From positions 593,346-657,345 of the forward strand of contig KN834772.1 of NCBI GenBank assembly GCA_000827265.1: 64,000 bases of DNA, given 5' to 3'. Made by a program: the position numbers and the translations under genes. The DNA is from Collybiopsis luxurians FD-317 M1. Its lineage: Eukaryota > Basidiomycota > Agaricomycetes > Agaricales > Omphalotaceae. Position 1 is the first letter of the stretch. Each line of letters starts with the position of its first letter. Shown in pieces: positions 1 through 12,360 of the stretch. A model generated the notes under the pieces. That model was not told where the DNA came from and made no database searches. It saw only the letters and a program-made list of their open reading frames with translations.

Positions 1-833
1 GGAGTCACCGTTATCTATTAGGAAAGTTAGTCAGAATTGCATACTCCAGTGAAGGCAGATTGATTACATTGAATGCCCTGTGAAACAAGTGTTTAAGCGA
101 GACGAAGGCTGGGTGCATCAGTAGTACGTACCAGTTAATATTGGCTAGCCCAGAAGGATTCATAAAGTTCATTACCTAGCATGGGACAAAGAATCAGTCA
201 TTATGTCAAGAAACAGGGTTAACATTGATCAAGAAAGCAACATACAAGGTAAAAGTACACGCAATAGGTCACTGCTAAACTGTCGAAGCTCTTTGTTAGG
301 TGAGAAGTGGACGGACTCATACCAAGTGCAGTATGCAAAGAGTCTATCAACCTGACAAAGGAAAATGATTCAGATACAGCTTTCGCCCCCCGAAAATAGA
401 TCGTTCTCACCATAGAGCCCAAACCTACAAGCCATTTAGAGCAAATCAGTCCCGCTGGGTCATTTACCAGGTTTTATTGATATATGCTCACCAGTATCTT
501 TAATTGGATTTTGTCCCCCGGATAATTCATAAAATAGAAATAAGTCTTTAGAAAACAACAAGTTCAATGCCGGCCCGATAGACACCGTTCTATTTCTCAC
601 CTGAAGCGTAGTGAGCCCGTATAGCCTAAAATAATGCACTGGTCAAAACTCCATGATCGTGGATGCAGGACAATGATGAAGGAGAAGAATGACTCACATT
701 GCTGCCACAACTGCCCCAATTAATGCGGCGCCTGCGATCCAATCAGCACTGCGTATCTCTCACAAGGATTTTCTTTACCGAATGAGTTTGCCACCATACT
801 CTCGACGGCACTCAAGTCACCAAGAGAGGACAT
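1..833 (-). CDS. DUF6534-type membrane protein, copy A (partial, runs off the left edge)
   Basis: This is the 5' part of a multi-exon gene read leftwards and cut by the window edge. Exon 1 starts at ATG 831-833 (MSSLGDLSAVESM...). An intron of about 48 bases opens with GTAAAG, and the next exon encodes GAALIGAVVAAM, the first membrane segment. Then come a GLTTLQ exon, a TYFYFMNYPGD-type exon and, further left, a NFMNPSGLAN-type segment followed by WAFNVINLPSLEYAIL. This order of short hydrophobic exons is that of the basidiomycete DUF6534 family, multi-pass membrane proteins of unknown biochemical role. It is a tandem paralogue of the gene at 1737..3926. The C-terminal half lies outside the window. 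Family assignment is from recognised motifs; exon edges are inferred. Confidence 0.7.
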
Positions 834-1736
834 TTGAACGTTTATCTCTTGAATTGGAAGGTAGAAGGATGAATTTTCTGCAGAAGCTGTAAATGTTTTA
901 CTTTTACTAGTGCATATGCAGTACGGACGTTGCTTCCTGTGAGTACAGTTTCGGAAACTTGCGGTACTCAGAAAAATTGAAATTGAGTTCAACATTGTCA
1001 AGAGACTCTCCTCTTAAATACTTGAACGAAATGAACAATCAATGCAGATGTTCTCTATAAGATAGAACCTTTCCGCGGTCGAGAGAGCAATTTCCGACTC
1101 ATTGGAGCACTTCCATCAAGTAAAAAAACTTTTACAATACTTTTCATCACAATAGATTATTAGATAGATTGATAAACAAATCTCACTTCCATATATGGAA
1201 GAGCCGTTCCCACCTGCCTCCAGCTTCGTTTTGTGACCACAAACTGACTATCATAGGCTGTACTTGAAAAAAAAATACTATTTACAAAGCTCGTCGAGGA
1301 GCATCATGATCATCATGATGAAGTGGAGCGGGAGCTCGGAGCTTGGAGAAAGAATCACTGCTGGCCAACTGACATTCTGACCAAGTTCAATTATAGTCGC
1401 CTTGTCTCAGGCTTTGTAAAAGCCAATCTTCAATTTTTAAGGGCATTAGCACACCTAAATGTTGCACCTAAATGTTGAGGATTCTCTATTTACATAGTGA
1501 AATACACCACCGATGGCGGCAAGACTACTCTGATAGGGGAAGAAATGGCAGCTGAGATACTCACGCGCGTAATTGACAGTGCCAAGTGGCGCGAGATAGA
1601 AGCAGAGAGCCCTCACTTCAATGGTTTCCTCACACCAGGATAATCTCTGGAACCCAGCGTCCAGATCATAGACCATGCCATGTATAAAATTGAACTTCCA
1701 CAACGAGCTCGAAAACCCTGCTTGGGTTGAGCCAGC
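834..1736. other. Spacer between the two DUF6534 genes
   Basis: About 900 bases between the start of copy A and the stop of copy B. It should hold the promoter of copy A and the 3' end of copy B. An open stretch on the minus strand at 1455-1703 shows no family motif and is not called. Nothing else recognised. Confidence 0.5.
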
Positions 1737-3926
1737 CTATACCGAAGGAGTTGTCTCCACCACCGAAGTATTTGGCGGACGAGGTCCGTTGGCCGCTTTC
1801 GACACCTCTTCTGAACTCCATACTTCGTGACTGCCAGGATGCGTCTCTGTAGTGTCTTGATCCCGCTGAAACTAAAAAGATATCAAATATCAGTTAGCGG
1901 ACAGAAAAACTGGGACGTACATGGATGCCCGACAGCTGATTGGGATCCAAGTCGAATGTACAATCTCCAGTGCCTATTTGTCTTCGTAGAGATCGCCTCG
2001 AATTGAGCGATGCTAGGAGGCTATTTGTATAAACTGTGAAGAAATCAAAACTCCCCATTCGCTTTCGCACTAATAGTGAACGCACGCTTCCCGATCGAGA
2101 AGTCGAGGGCAAGCCACCAGAGGCTTTGGGGAAGGGTTGCGAATAGAATGACTTCAGTTATTGATGATAGCCTAAAGAGATAAACAGTCTATGAACGGTT
2201 CGCTACGTAGTGCGCATCTGGTCGACTTACGTTGTCAACAAGCAGCGATTCACTGCGTATGTGATAATCCTGGTAATTAGAGAATTATTCCTATTTCCTG
2301 AGGTCAGCGTTAAGATTGAATGGCCATAGATAAACACCTACCATCCCAAATCCGTTCTACTCTCTTGTAAAAACGTGCATAACATGGTTGTTATCAGCAC
2401 GTCGGACAAGACATTGAACACACAGAAAGGAATAACAGCCGCGAACTGTGCGAGTTGCTTGGAGTCCGAATAGAGAGCGTTTTGACGAAGCACCACTTAC
2501 TCTGACGACATGCGACTCATCATACGCGATAAAGGTTTTCGAGACAAATCTGTGAAAAGATGTCCAGCGTGAGCGAGATTCATGCAGTTCATCAGAGCAA
2601 GCCGGACACCCACAAAAAGACAAATGATTCTTGGAGCAGATATAAGTAAGCATTTCAATACCACAAATCTCAGGTGTTATAGAGATACACTCACCAATAC
2701 CAAAGCCTATATTGAAAACGATCAGAGCCACGTCACAAGCGCTATAAACATACGTACAGAGATGCCCAGCAACTGCAAACCCTATGACGACTGTCAGTAG
2801 GATTCGGAAAGGTCTTCGTATAACTATGAAAATGAGGTCAATACGGCAATTCTGTGTCTACGGCCTTCTTCCCCGTCTTCGACAACACTCACGGGTGAAT
2901 ATTTGTCTTGTAAAAAATCTATATCGATTGAAAGCAGTCAGCCGTAGGTCAAAGGATACGGAAAATTGGACTGGCGCACATCTGTACGACAACTGCTAAG
3001 ATGGTCTAGATATGGAGAACGGCTTCAGCATTGAGTTAAACCAGCCTAAAGACTCTTCTTTTACATTGAGGAGCAACGTTATCTGTCAGAAAAGGTCAGA
3101 AGTGCGCACTTGGATGACATGAATTGATTACATTGAATGACCTGAAAAGCAGCGTTCAAAAGAGACAAAGGCTGGGTGGATCAGTAGTACGTACCAGTTA
3201 ATATTGGCTAGCCCAGAAGGGTTCATAAAGTTTATTACCTAGCACAGGACGAAGAATCAGTCATTGTGTGAAGAAACGGGGCTAAGAATGATCAAGAAAG
3301 GGACGTACAAGGTAAAAGTACACGCAATAGGTCACTACTAGGCTGTCGAAACTCATTATTCAGTGAGAAGGACAGTGACTCGTACCAAGTGTAATATGCA
3401 AAGAGTCCATCAGCCTCGATGAAAGGAAATTCAGATCCTGTTTTCGTCCTCCGAGAGAATTGATCCTACCACAGAGCCCAAACCTATGAATGATGAGAGC
3501 GAATCAATTCCGCTCGGTCTACCAGGTTTTGTCGATATATGCTCACCAGTATTTTTAATTGGATCTTGTCCCCCGGATAATTCATAAAATAGAAATATGT
3601 CTTGGAAAACGACAATCTCAACGCCGGCCTGATAGAAACCGTTCCATTTCTCACCTGAAGGGTAGTGAGCCCGTATAGCCTAGAATAATACACTGGTCAG
3701 TAACTCCATGATCGCGGATGCAGTTCAGGTTAAGCGGCGGCTTTCAGCATATCCCGCAGGACAATGACGAAGGAGAAGAATAACTCACATTGCTGCTACA
3801 ACTGCCCCAATCAATGCGGCGCCTGCGATCCAATCAACACTGCGTATATCTCTGACAAGGACCCTCTTTACCGAACGAGTTTGCCACCATACTCTCGATG
3901 GCATTCAAGTCGTCAGGAGAAGACAT
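1737..3926 (-). CDS. DUF6534-type multi-pass membrane protein, copy B
   Basis: A gene of about ten short exons on the minus strand, starting at ATG 3924-3926 (MSSPDDLNAIESM) and ending at TAG 1737-1739. Recognisable exons in order are GAALIGAVVAAM, LYGLTTLQ, TYFYFMNYPGDKIQLKIL, a FDSLAVTYCVYFYL segment, VINFMNPSGLANINW, a RRPFRILLTVVIGFAVAGHL segment, DVLITTMLCTFYKRVERIWD, RIITYAVNRCLLTT, and VYTNSLLASLNSRRSLR near 1980-2060. The last is the hallmark C-terminal motif of the DUF6534 family. A hydrophilic tail follows. Predicted as a seven-helix-like membrane protein; no reaction is known. The stretch at about 3100-3150, after NINW, does not stay open in this copy although the matching stretch of copy A does, so B may be slightly damaged or the exon there is misplaced. 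Confidence 0.65.
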
Positions 3927-4030
3927 TTGCGCGTCTGCTTGAATTGAAAGGCCGATGAAAGTGGAGTTTTCTCCAAAGTAGCGAACTCGCCTGCCACTTA
4001 TACTGTCGCGGAACACGGAGGTTCCTCACT
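3060..4030. repeat. Tandem duplication of 1..~930
   Basis: The stretch 3060..4030 is a diverged copy of 1..~930: long shared runs such as agtacgtaccagttaatatt, in both coding and intron parts, show that a whole gene was duplicated head to tail. The start codons of the two copies are about 3.09 kb apart. Intron lengths differ by a few bases while the exons stay aligned, which supports the exon models. Confidence 0.85.
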
Positions 4031-5536
4031 GTAACCGCGTTTTCGAAGGCTTGGAGGCTTTGGGAAACTGAAGTTCGTTGAAGGGCTTCTCTCTTAAATC
4101 CGTGGAACTGGAGGCTTGGCGTGAACCATCAATGCAGATTTGTTCTATGTATAAGTTCTCGTATGTGTGTGCTCAATTTACTCTGGGCCTACATAAGTTT
4201 TATATATTCAATATACTTGCAACGGTCATTGTCAATGTGGAGAAGAAAATCAGTATTAAGCCTTCTGAGGTTGGTTTGGATGTATTACTGAGGCGCTAAA
4301 CCCCAGTCACCCGCTCCTCCCTCGGCTCATCCGTACCCGAGAGGCTATCTTACATTGAGTACCCATGGGAGGGTAAATCAGTCGACCAAACGTCGTAAAT
4401 TGCCATGTAGTGCAACCCGGAAATGGTTACAATTTGAGTTCGCGCCTCCCGTTCCCAATTCAAGAGGACGAAGATTCCAATGGTAGAGAAATGAATAGTC
4501 TAGTTGACAGGGAGTCGCCGCGAGATGGTGTACATACTTGACAGGTTGGAGGATCAATCAGTTGTCGTCACTTCGAAAAATCATCTCTGATGACACATCG
4601 CATTGGTAGTGATTTTTTGAAAAATAAGCGTGGAGAGATTGATATAAGTTTGGGTGAAAAACATTGAGGGCGAATCATCAGAATGATAAAATCCCGCGTT
4701 TAAAATTACATCAACAAGACCGCATATTGAAACGCTTCGATGTCCCCAGAAATAGAACATTAGAAGCATTGGTAGTAGGACCAGCGTGGGCGTTGAAGTA
4801 CGGTAATGGTAAGCATTTCGATTCCACTGAAAAATGTCGCAGGGAAGGTAGCTACGGTATAACTTGACCATAAATAAAACCGCGGAACACTCAAGGGGTG
4901 ATGTTGATCCGTCTCTGTTTTCTTCATTTTTAACGATACGCTCCCTAGAGGTAACATTTCCTTGGAAAGGGCACCATTGCCCTTCTCGGATGAGACTAAC
5001 CAAAATCTCCCACTGAAGAAAGCCATCGACCGGGGCCGATGGGGCTTTTTGTGTCAAGTGTCAGAATACCATCTGGAATCGCCAAATGCAACGCGAGACA
5101 AGACGCGCGGACGCACGGCATATTTTATCAAAAGATGGAGCTGCGGTACATCTGGCTAACCGACTAAAGAAAGACTTCAGTGGATGTCCAGGATTTTACC
5201 AGTTGGTTGGGAAGCCCATCGGTTTAAGCTTTAGTGAAATCCTGGAGGCTGTATGATACGTACATCGTACATGAGATGAGCTGCCGAAGTAGAGATTGGC
5301 GAAAAAAACGGATAGGTGGCTATGAATGTTGGGCGCCGCGCTGCGGTGTTGCACGTCTGTTAGTTTGGTAGGACCATCGTCAAACAGCGGGAAACCGTGC
5401 ATGGCCATAAACTAGGTAAAGAAGGGGAATTGATTGTAATATACATTCATTTGAATCTAAGACTGGCATTTTTCAATCTGAATAGAGCAAATAACATTGC
5501 AGAAAAAAACATACCCAAAAGTTTGGTGCTGTTCCG
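4031..5536. other. No recognisable gene
   Basis: This holds the presumed promoter of DUF6534 copy B and about 1.2 kb of sequence with overlapping open stretches on both strands (longest 4581-5057 minus). None shows a family motif, a convincing start or a series of splice sites. A diverged leftover of a third DUF6534 copy was considered near 4800 but rests on a few residues only. Confidence 0.4.
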
Positions 5537-5827
5537 TTATGAGTCGGTCTTGCCTTCCAATCCCTTAACAAACTCCTCCAGCCCACTTCTTACGGTATCC
5601 AACCTGCTGGCTTCATCTTCTACCTTCCCGCCGTCTCTTAGTCGAATCGCAGCTCTTGCTTCCTTGGTAAACTGGTAAGATCTTTCCAAGTCTGAATCGA
5701 GTTCTTTGTTCGAGGAAGAACTCTGACTGGATTCTGGAACAAGCGACGCTAGCTGAACATCCGACGCTCGGAGAAGAGCAAGGTCGCGAAGAACATCAGG
5801 AAGCGGAAAAGCTTTGGACTTGGACAT
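5537..5827 (-). CDS. Small conserved-looking acidic protein, 96 residues
   Basis: A single open frame from ATG 5825-5827 to a stop at 5537. The protein (MSKSKAFPLPDVLRDLALLR...) is mostly helical, with a serine run near residue 36-40 and a charged C-terminal half (KEARAAIRLRDGGKVEDEA) that looks like a coiled coil. No domain or function recognised. The start lies 102 bases from the start of the divergent triple-Myb gene, so both probably share one promoter. Intergenic position, codon use and absence of stops make a real gene likely, but nothing states its role. Confidence 0.55.
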   Translation of the reverse strand: MSKSKAFPLPDVLRDLALLRASDVQLASLVPESSQSSSSNKELDSDLERSYQFTKEARAAIRLRDGGKVEDEASRLDTVRSGLEEFVKGLEGKTDS

Positions 5828-5929
5828 GGCGGTTGGAACGAGAAATATGGCGCCGGCGGCCCGGACGGCTAATTTCCTGCTCCTGAAGCTTGAAGTTGAA
5901 CATTGCTGAATGTTGAACGTTGAACACCC
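5828..5929. promoter_or_regulatory. Short divergent promoter region
   Basis: Only 102 bases separate the start codons of the small protein (minus) and the triple-Myb gene (plus). The segment contains near-repeats of ttgaacattg/gttgaacgttgaaca around 5895-5925. No known factor site is claimed. Confidence 0.4.
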
Positions 5930-7767
5930 ATGACCTTTACCAAAGACGACGACCAATTCTTGGTCCAGTTCATTGCTAGACATAACCCGGATTTCAGGGG
6001 TAGAAAGGGCGAGATTCTGTACAAGAATCTCGTTCAACAGGTAGGCACAATTATGGTGGTGATAATCGCACTTCTCATCACATCTTCGTTCAGCGCCGCA
6101 GCTCGCATAGTTGGAAGAGCTGGCAATGGTACTACATCCAGCATCAAGATTATTTCGACCCTCTCGTCGAAAAGTATCAGCTGGACAATGGCATTCCTCT
6201 TCCACATGTCTCGGGTAGTACACCAACGAAAAAGAAATACGCATTCACTGAAGCAGAAGATGAAATGCTTGTCGAATACATCGCCAGGAACGATCTCACT
6301 GGGAAAAGAAAAGGGCTACATTTGTATGATGGGCTGGCTAAGGTGTGTTTACTCTATACAAGATCTAATTCCAAACCCAATCGCGTACCCAGCGCGATCG
6401 CACCGCGAAAGCGTGGTGCCACAGATATTCAAAAAATGCGGATTACTTTGACCAACTTGTTGATATTTATCGTCGCAAACACAAGATTAATTTGCATCTC
6501 CTTTCTACGCCAGAGTCGTCTACGAAAACTCATTCCAGACCAAGCTTATCAGCTCCAAGTTCCATACGCTTCAGCCGCGAAGAAGACGAGAGACTCGTAG
6601 CATATCTTGCTGAAAATACCTCCTGGACTCATTCAAAAGGATTGCAAGAAAGGAAAAACCTGAAGGTATATGCGGAATTGGCTGAAACAGAAGATGTTAG
6701 TTTGCGCATTTCGATCACTCTTTTTGTGGTATTAATGCTTCGATTAGACTTCTCGCTCCGCACTTTCTTTGATGTCCCGGTATAGCTCTCATATGGAGTA
6801 CTTCGAAAGGCTCATTGAACAGTATCGTCAGCGGAACCGCAGAACAAGACTCGGCAAGAGGAAGCGTGCTGATGAAGAGGAGGACATTGCTCCTAGATCA
6901 CGGAAGAATTTTCATACTACTAATCCGAAACCCGGCACAGGAGCAGTAGATGAAAACGAAGAGCGAGAACTCTCACTCGAAGAAGGCGGTCCACTTGCTG
7001 TCCGAGAACAACGAGAAGAAATGTATACCCTCACGAGTCCTACGATCCGAGTCACGCGATCCCACATGCCCCAACCCAAAACCCAAGAGGATACCGAAGT
7101 CCACGACATGCTGGAAATAGACCGATACTTGCGCGAATGGAGTGTGAGCTCCGTTGAGTCGGATACGCAAGTTGCTTCAAACTCACGTTCGTCAATCTTG
7201 AAACGCTCCGGATCACGTTCTGCCTTCGATTCCAATCCAGCTTCTGTTCCATGCTCGGGGCTCAAAGTCAAAGTCAGAGTTAGATTCGCATATCCGCACA
7301 CTGGGACCCACTCTCCCGCCTCCGCTTCACCTGCCATGAGCAGCTCGTCCTCAATCCCCGTCACGAATTCCCGGGCCATCGTAACTGAATGCCTTCCGAT
7401 TAAAACCGGAACGTCTCGATCGATATCTTTCATTCGTTCTCGCGTTCGACTTCCCATACGAACTAGTAACAATAACAAGCTTCCTCTGTCTCCTCCGCAT
7501 AATTTGGAGTCAAAATTCACCCGACGTAAGTCGTCGGGATCCGACAAAGAGCTCGGAATCTTACATCCGCCAGTATCTCCACAACGTCAGTGTTCGGATT
7601 CCATTTCAACGGTGCTGGTCAGAACTGGATGCAGGAGTAGAACTGTTGACCGCTCGATCGATCGCAGGAAAAGTCTACGACTAAACCCTCCCGTCCAGAA
7701 TGAACCTTGTCGTCGTACACGAAGCATGGTATTGAAAGAATTGGCCCGTGGAAGAAGAAATGTTTAG
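5930..7767 (+). CDS. Protein with three Rap1-type Myb domains, 560 residues
   Basis: Four exons: 5930-6040, 6094-6342, 6393-6695 and 6748-7767, with 50-53 base introns and an exon sum divisible by three. Each of the first three introns sits at the same place inside one repeat, between the LYKNLV-like and the W..RY..-like helices. Repeat 1 begins FTKDDDQFLVQFIARHNP and continues SSHSWKSWQWYYIQHQDYFD. Repeat 2 begins FTEAEDEMLVEYIARNDLTG and repeat 3 FSREEDERLVAYLAEN, each ending in a YF..L+..Y motif. These are Rap1/TRF2-interacting-type Myb folds, which bind telomeric or other DNA. The rest (from about residue 235) is basic, Ser/Thr-rich and low in complexity. No BRCT or Rap1 C-terminal domain is visible. 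A nuclear DNA-binding role is inferred; telomere binding is possible but unproven. Confidence 0.8.
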
Positions 7768-9647
7768 CGCTCTTGGAATGCCGCTCAGGAATGTTGCTTG
7801 CTGCGCCACCGGGTTCTGGAATGACCTCAAGCCCTGGCTACATACCACTCGGGTTCCTTATGCTTTATGTATTCGCTGTGCCGATCCCTTGTTTCTCATC
7901 AATTCACCTCAAATCCTCACGTGGTTCCTGATTGCTGTTGGACACGCGTGGTGAAGTATACATCTCCGTTCGCTGAAGTACCTTGATGGGTATTCCATCT
8001 AAGCAACTGCACAGCTTACCAACCCACTTGGGGTTGTGTTTGGGTGTTTCTTGTTCCGGCTTTGAAATCGTTGCCGCCTGCTAAGCGCTACATCCTGTTG
8101 CCTCATATACAACTTACTACTACGTGCTATTTTCTGGCTCAACATCATTCTAATTATGGGGATCTCGGGAGGTGCGATGAAGAGACTTGATCATTGGGTG
8201 CTACCATAGTTGTACGGTTTTTCTCTGGAACCACAACCGCTTTTTCGAAGGTTACGGTCCCTCTACCTACTGCTTTGCTTGTTCGAACCCCCCTTCTAGT
8301 TCCTTGCTCCACCTCCGGATCGCTTATTCTTTCTTGCTATGTCCTAAATCTGGTATTACTGATGCGACCACTGGATCCGAATGGGCAGTCGAATTACATT
8401 ACATATAAATTCTTGGGCGTTGTCGCGATTGAGCATTCGGCTGAATCCAAGTACATACAGCAATTTGTGCTGGATATGGTATACAAAGTACCTCTCGTAA
8501 GATTAAAGTTCTTCGTGGGCGGGCGAGTAGCGGGTACGGTAGGGAAGGGTTTGGTCTCAGATGGCTATTATTCCCTCATGCGTAGGTCTGAACTTGTTGA
8601 TGGAGATCAGTCAAACAAGCTGAATCTCGGCGATTGACAGAGTCTAACGGAGAACAGTTGGGTTGCAAGTGATGGAAGGTGACCGCTGACGTCCAGAGGT
8701 GACTAAGGCATCTTATACAGGTGACGGTTTCCTTCGATTTCTCTTCTGTTCGCCGCACCCATTGCAATTCCATTCAGATTCGAGTGCGGTTACGACTCGC
8801 TTGATACGAGGCCCGTTCTGCTGGCGAGTTGTCGCACGAGACCATTCACGGTAAGTGTACCAAAAAGCTGTGCTTGTTTTATCTCGCATTTTATCGGCAA
8901 TATTGGTTGCACTGCATATGCGGGCTTAAGCTCCTGGGGCTACCCGATCTGCTCGAACTCCGTGATCAAGTAACCATCAAACTCACGCTGCTTACTGAGT
9001 TCGAAGTTTCAACTTTGCGGCCTGTTGTTTGCGGGCGCCCAAACGCTTACGCAGGCCCGAATGGTATTAATAGAAGGCTATTCAATCCAATAGTTAATCA
9101 GTTGTGGCGATCCAGTACTGAAATTTGGCAATGTATACATCTGACCGAAAAGATTAGTTTTGTTAACATCTTGCCAACAGGCCAAGACGTTACAGACTGA
9201 AACCAGGAGAAAGTGGACCGTATCTTAGACTCCGCGAACATTGGAAGTAGAGGGAAGGATATGAACTTTGAGCGATCTAGTACTCACGCATGTCCTGCAC
9301 GCGGACGCGACACGAAGGGTTCATTGACTCACTCTAGGATTTCAATTCAAAATGGTTCCCGTCCCGTCCCTGTCTTTCCGACAGATGGAGGTACGTGCCC
9401 GTCTGAGGATGAACAGCTATTGAAAACGCTCCATTCCCTGATCTACTATGCGATTTCCGGCTCTTCCGAGAAATCTTTGCGTTGTACAGCCTGAAATCTA
9501 TTCGTGAGTCAGTCTCGGGATCCAGATAGCCCAGGCCTCGCAAGGGATATAAGGAAGGAATTCCGCAAAGGTTGTGCCTCGTGAAAGGTTTTATCTTTCT
9601 ACTACTACTAGTCGATCCTTTTTGCTTGAGTATAAGCTCGAGCTAAG
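7768..9647. other. Long spacer, no recognised gene
   Basis: 1.9 kb between the triple-Myb gene and the P450. Open stretches at 8187-8637 and 8829-9200 on the plus strand have neither family motifs nor plausible exon joins. It should contain the 3' UTR of the former and the promoter of the latter. Base composition resembles the gene space on both sides. Confidence 0.45.
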
Positions 9648-12028
9648 ATGAACTCTACTATATCAAATCGTCCAGAGCTTCTTGCAGCGCTATTAGGCGT
9701 TGTACGTATTTTCATTCCATATTCCCTGTCCAATGCTTGGTACTGAAGCGTTTTTTACTTGATCCTATAACGCAGACAAATCACATCTACTTTCGCAACC
9801 GCGAGCCTTTCGGCCGGACAGTGCCTTATGCTCTAGGATTCCTTCTCGTTGAGCCCGTTGCTCTTTGTATTGGCCTGGCGTGTACGAGCTCTCTGCCATG
9901 GACTAGTTATCTCGGTGCATATGTAACTTTCTACGCGTCTCTTTTCTCCTCCATCGTTCTGTATCGCCTTTCGCCATTCCACCCACTAGCCAAAATTCCA
10001 GGGCCAGTAATGCACAAAATATCCAAATTGTGGTCAGTATGGATATGCTGGCAGGGACGTCAACACCTCGAGTTCAAGGCTATGCATGATAAGTATGGCC
10101 CAGTTGTAAGGACCGGTATGTTCAGATATTTCTTTTCTTTTACCCAGTCATTCAATTCACACCGGGTGGTCACGGACTGGCTATGCGATGACCCTTGTGT
10201 CGTGCGGGAGTCTTTGCGGTGATGGTTTTCACTGCAAGCTCAAGGATTCATCAGATCCAGTCAGTTGCAATAATCTGATGATTATCCGCTCACCCGTTCG
10301 ATCGTTTGTTCTCCATCTCTATCACCCATGCTTTGGCTCTTGTTTCTTTCATTAGAGTAAATCCCCGTTACTGATTCTGCATCTATCCGTCTTTCCTAGG
10401 CCCCAATGAAATATCGATTATTGACCCGAGTGCCATCAACTCTGTTCTAGGCGCGGGAGGGCTGCCCAAGGGAAAATGTAAGACTTGAAAACTTTTACTG
10501 GCTGTCGCTTTGTGGTGCTGGCGTGACTGACAGATTTCAATGTCATATTTAGACTATCTCGCTCGCCAAGATGAACGAGCTCCATCGAACTTGCTCAGTT
10601 TGAGCGGAGAAGAACATGCCAGCAGACGAAAAGTGTGGAATCGTGCGCTGAATTCGGATGCATTAGAGGAATATAACGAGATCTTGGTGAAGAATGCTTC
10701 GCAGCTTGCCGAGGGGATACAAGCAACGTCAGAAAGGAATGGAGAGGTAGACTTGACAGAGTGGTTCAATTTTTTCAGGTATATCCACATCCACTCCAGT
10801 TTGACCGGAACCTTGAACTGACAGGCGACATATTAATTTAGCTTCGACTTCATGGCCGACTTTGTGTGAGTAGCACAAGGTTTTTTTCCCATCTGGAATT
10901 CGGTCGTATGCTCATTGTCCAATCTGCAGGTTCGGCGGAGGCTCGGATTTGCTTAAGAAGGGTAAGGATGAGAAGGGGATTCTGGAGCTGCTGGAACACC
11001 ACATGATGTGGGTCCTTTATTGATTTTCTACTAGTGTTCTTCCTCTGAATTTTACGCCACAGAACAGGAGCTCTCGTTTCTCACATACCATGGTTCTTCT
11101 ATCTCGGGAATAGAATACCCAAAGTTACCGAGTCAACTCTGAAAATGCGCAATTTTGCTTCAGAATGGGTACAAAACCGACTGAATATGGGAGCAAAAGT
11201 GAAAGATCTGTGGTATCATTTGACAGGAGAGGCTGCTGTGGGGCAGTCTGTCTCGAGAGAAGTAGTGGCAGATGCGTTATTGGCTATCGTTGCCGGGGCT
11301 GACACGACCTCGGTTGGTTTAACAAATTTCATTTGGATGTAAGCAGTATTTTATTGTTCGCTTTTTCAGCTACTTATCTGACAACAAATTGTAGGATCCT
11401 CTCACATCCGGAGCATTATCAGCGCTTACGGGAAGAAGTCGACAGAGTCTATGCAGATGCCGACGCAACTGATATCTCTAAGCAATCGCAGCTCAAGTAT
11501 CTGTCGGCTTGTTTGGACGAGAGTCTACGGTTATTGCCTCCTGGTTTGACCGCCGGAGTAAGACAGGTTCCCGAAGGTGGACGAATGATCGCAGGCTAGT
11601 AAGTACTCTTTTGTTACTTTGACGCCTACAGCTTGGCTGAATCCGCGACCAGTTTCCTTCCAGAGGGCACGCAAGTCTACCTGCCGCCCTATGTGATGCA
11701 CAGAAATCCAGATTGCTTTTACCCTCGCACAGACGAGTTTGTTCCTTCTCGGTGGATTTCCACAGATTCCTTTGCTTTGGACTCAGACTGCGACTCTGCT
11801 CTCGTAAACCACAATAGGAAAGCTCTCCTTACGTTTTCTTACGGACCAGCAAACTGTGTTGGGAAGAAACTGGCGAGGCAAGAGATGCTCATGGTGCTTA
11901 GCTTGTTGGTGCAGAGGTTTGACCTGAGCTTTGCGAAGAATTTCGACGCGGAAAGATGGCCGGAGACCATGAGAGACTTTCTTGCGACCTCTAGAGGTGC
12001 GCTCAAGGTGGTAGCTCGGACGAGATGA
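9648..12028 (+). CDS. Cytochrome P450 monooxygenase, 551 residues
   Basis: Nine exons: 9648-9701, 9776-10115, 10400-10477, 10553-10778, 10842-10865, 10930-11007, 11063-11338, 11395-11598 and 11653-12028; the sum is divisible by three. The N-terminus has hydrophobic membrane-anchor segments (residues about 35-80) followed by the proline hinge HPLAKIPGPVMHK. Helix C shows the basic SRRKVWNRAL. The I-helix carries AGADTTS (oxygen activation), the K-helix ESLR (ExxR), followed by the PERF-like FVPSRW. The haem loop is FSYGPANCVGKKLA with the cysteine ligand. Alanine at the usual arginine place is common in this basidiomycete clade. It is expected in the ER membrane, oxidising a hydrophobic substrate with electrons from P450 reductase; the substrate is unknown. 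The second intron (10116-10399, 284 bases) is unusually long for this window. Confidence 0.9.
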
Positions 12029-12360
12029 CGATGGTCGAAGGCGGACGCGGTAACTTATTAAAAATTGACTCTTAACTTATTTTTGTTGTGGAAACTGCAG
12101 ATATCCTATCAAGGCGTGTAATAGCTGTATCAGTAGCCCATGTATCTATTACCTTTCGAGCGACTATTGACTACCCGCTGATCATAAAACGACGAACTTT
12201 TTTACCGATTTAGGAAAATGCGACGCGCCTAATGGGCGTCTATCATATTAGTCACGTGGCCACAATACTCGCGACCATGCGAATTCCCTGTTGAACTTGT
12301 TGAACTATCGCGTTACACGAACTTTTGGTCCATCTTCCATGATCCTCATATTAACTCACT
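12029..12360 (+). promoter_or_regulatory. Spacer with a CACGTG box upstream of the BRCT gene
   Basis: 332 bases between the P450 stop and the BRCT gene start. A palindromic CACGTG (12253-12258, in gtcacgtggc) lies about 100 bases before the start codon; this is the core recognised by bHLH factors of the Cbf1/Pho4 kind in fungi. The role is inferred from position only. Confidence 0.3.

Noticed and set aside
4581..5057. 158-codon minus-strand open frame
   Set aside because: Overlaps other open frames in all directions, no conserved motif, and the GIEMLT match to the DUF6534 gene is too short to call a third copy.
8275..8300. gttcgaaccccc as a possible tRNA T-loop
   Set aside because: No matching acceptor stem, anticodon arm or D-loop at the right distances on either strand.
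8187..8637. Open stretch of 147 codons on the plus strand
   Set aside because: No ATG-led frame with motif, hydrophobic runs look like chance, and no splice partners; considered non-coding.
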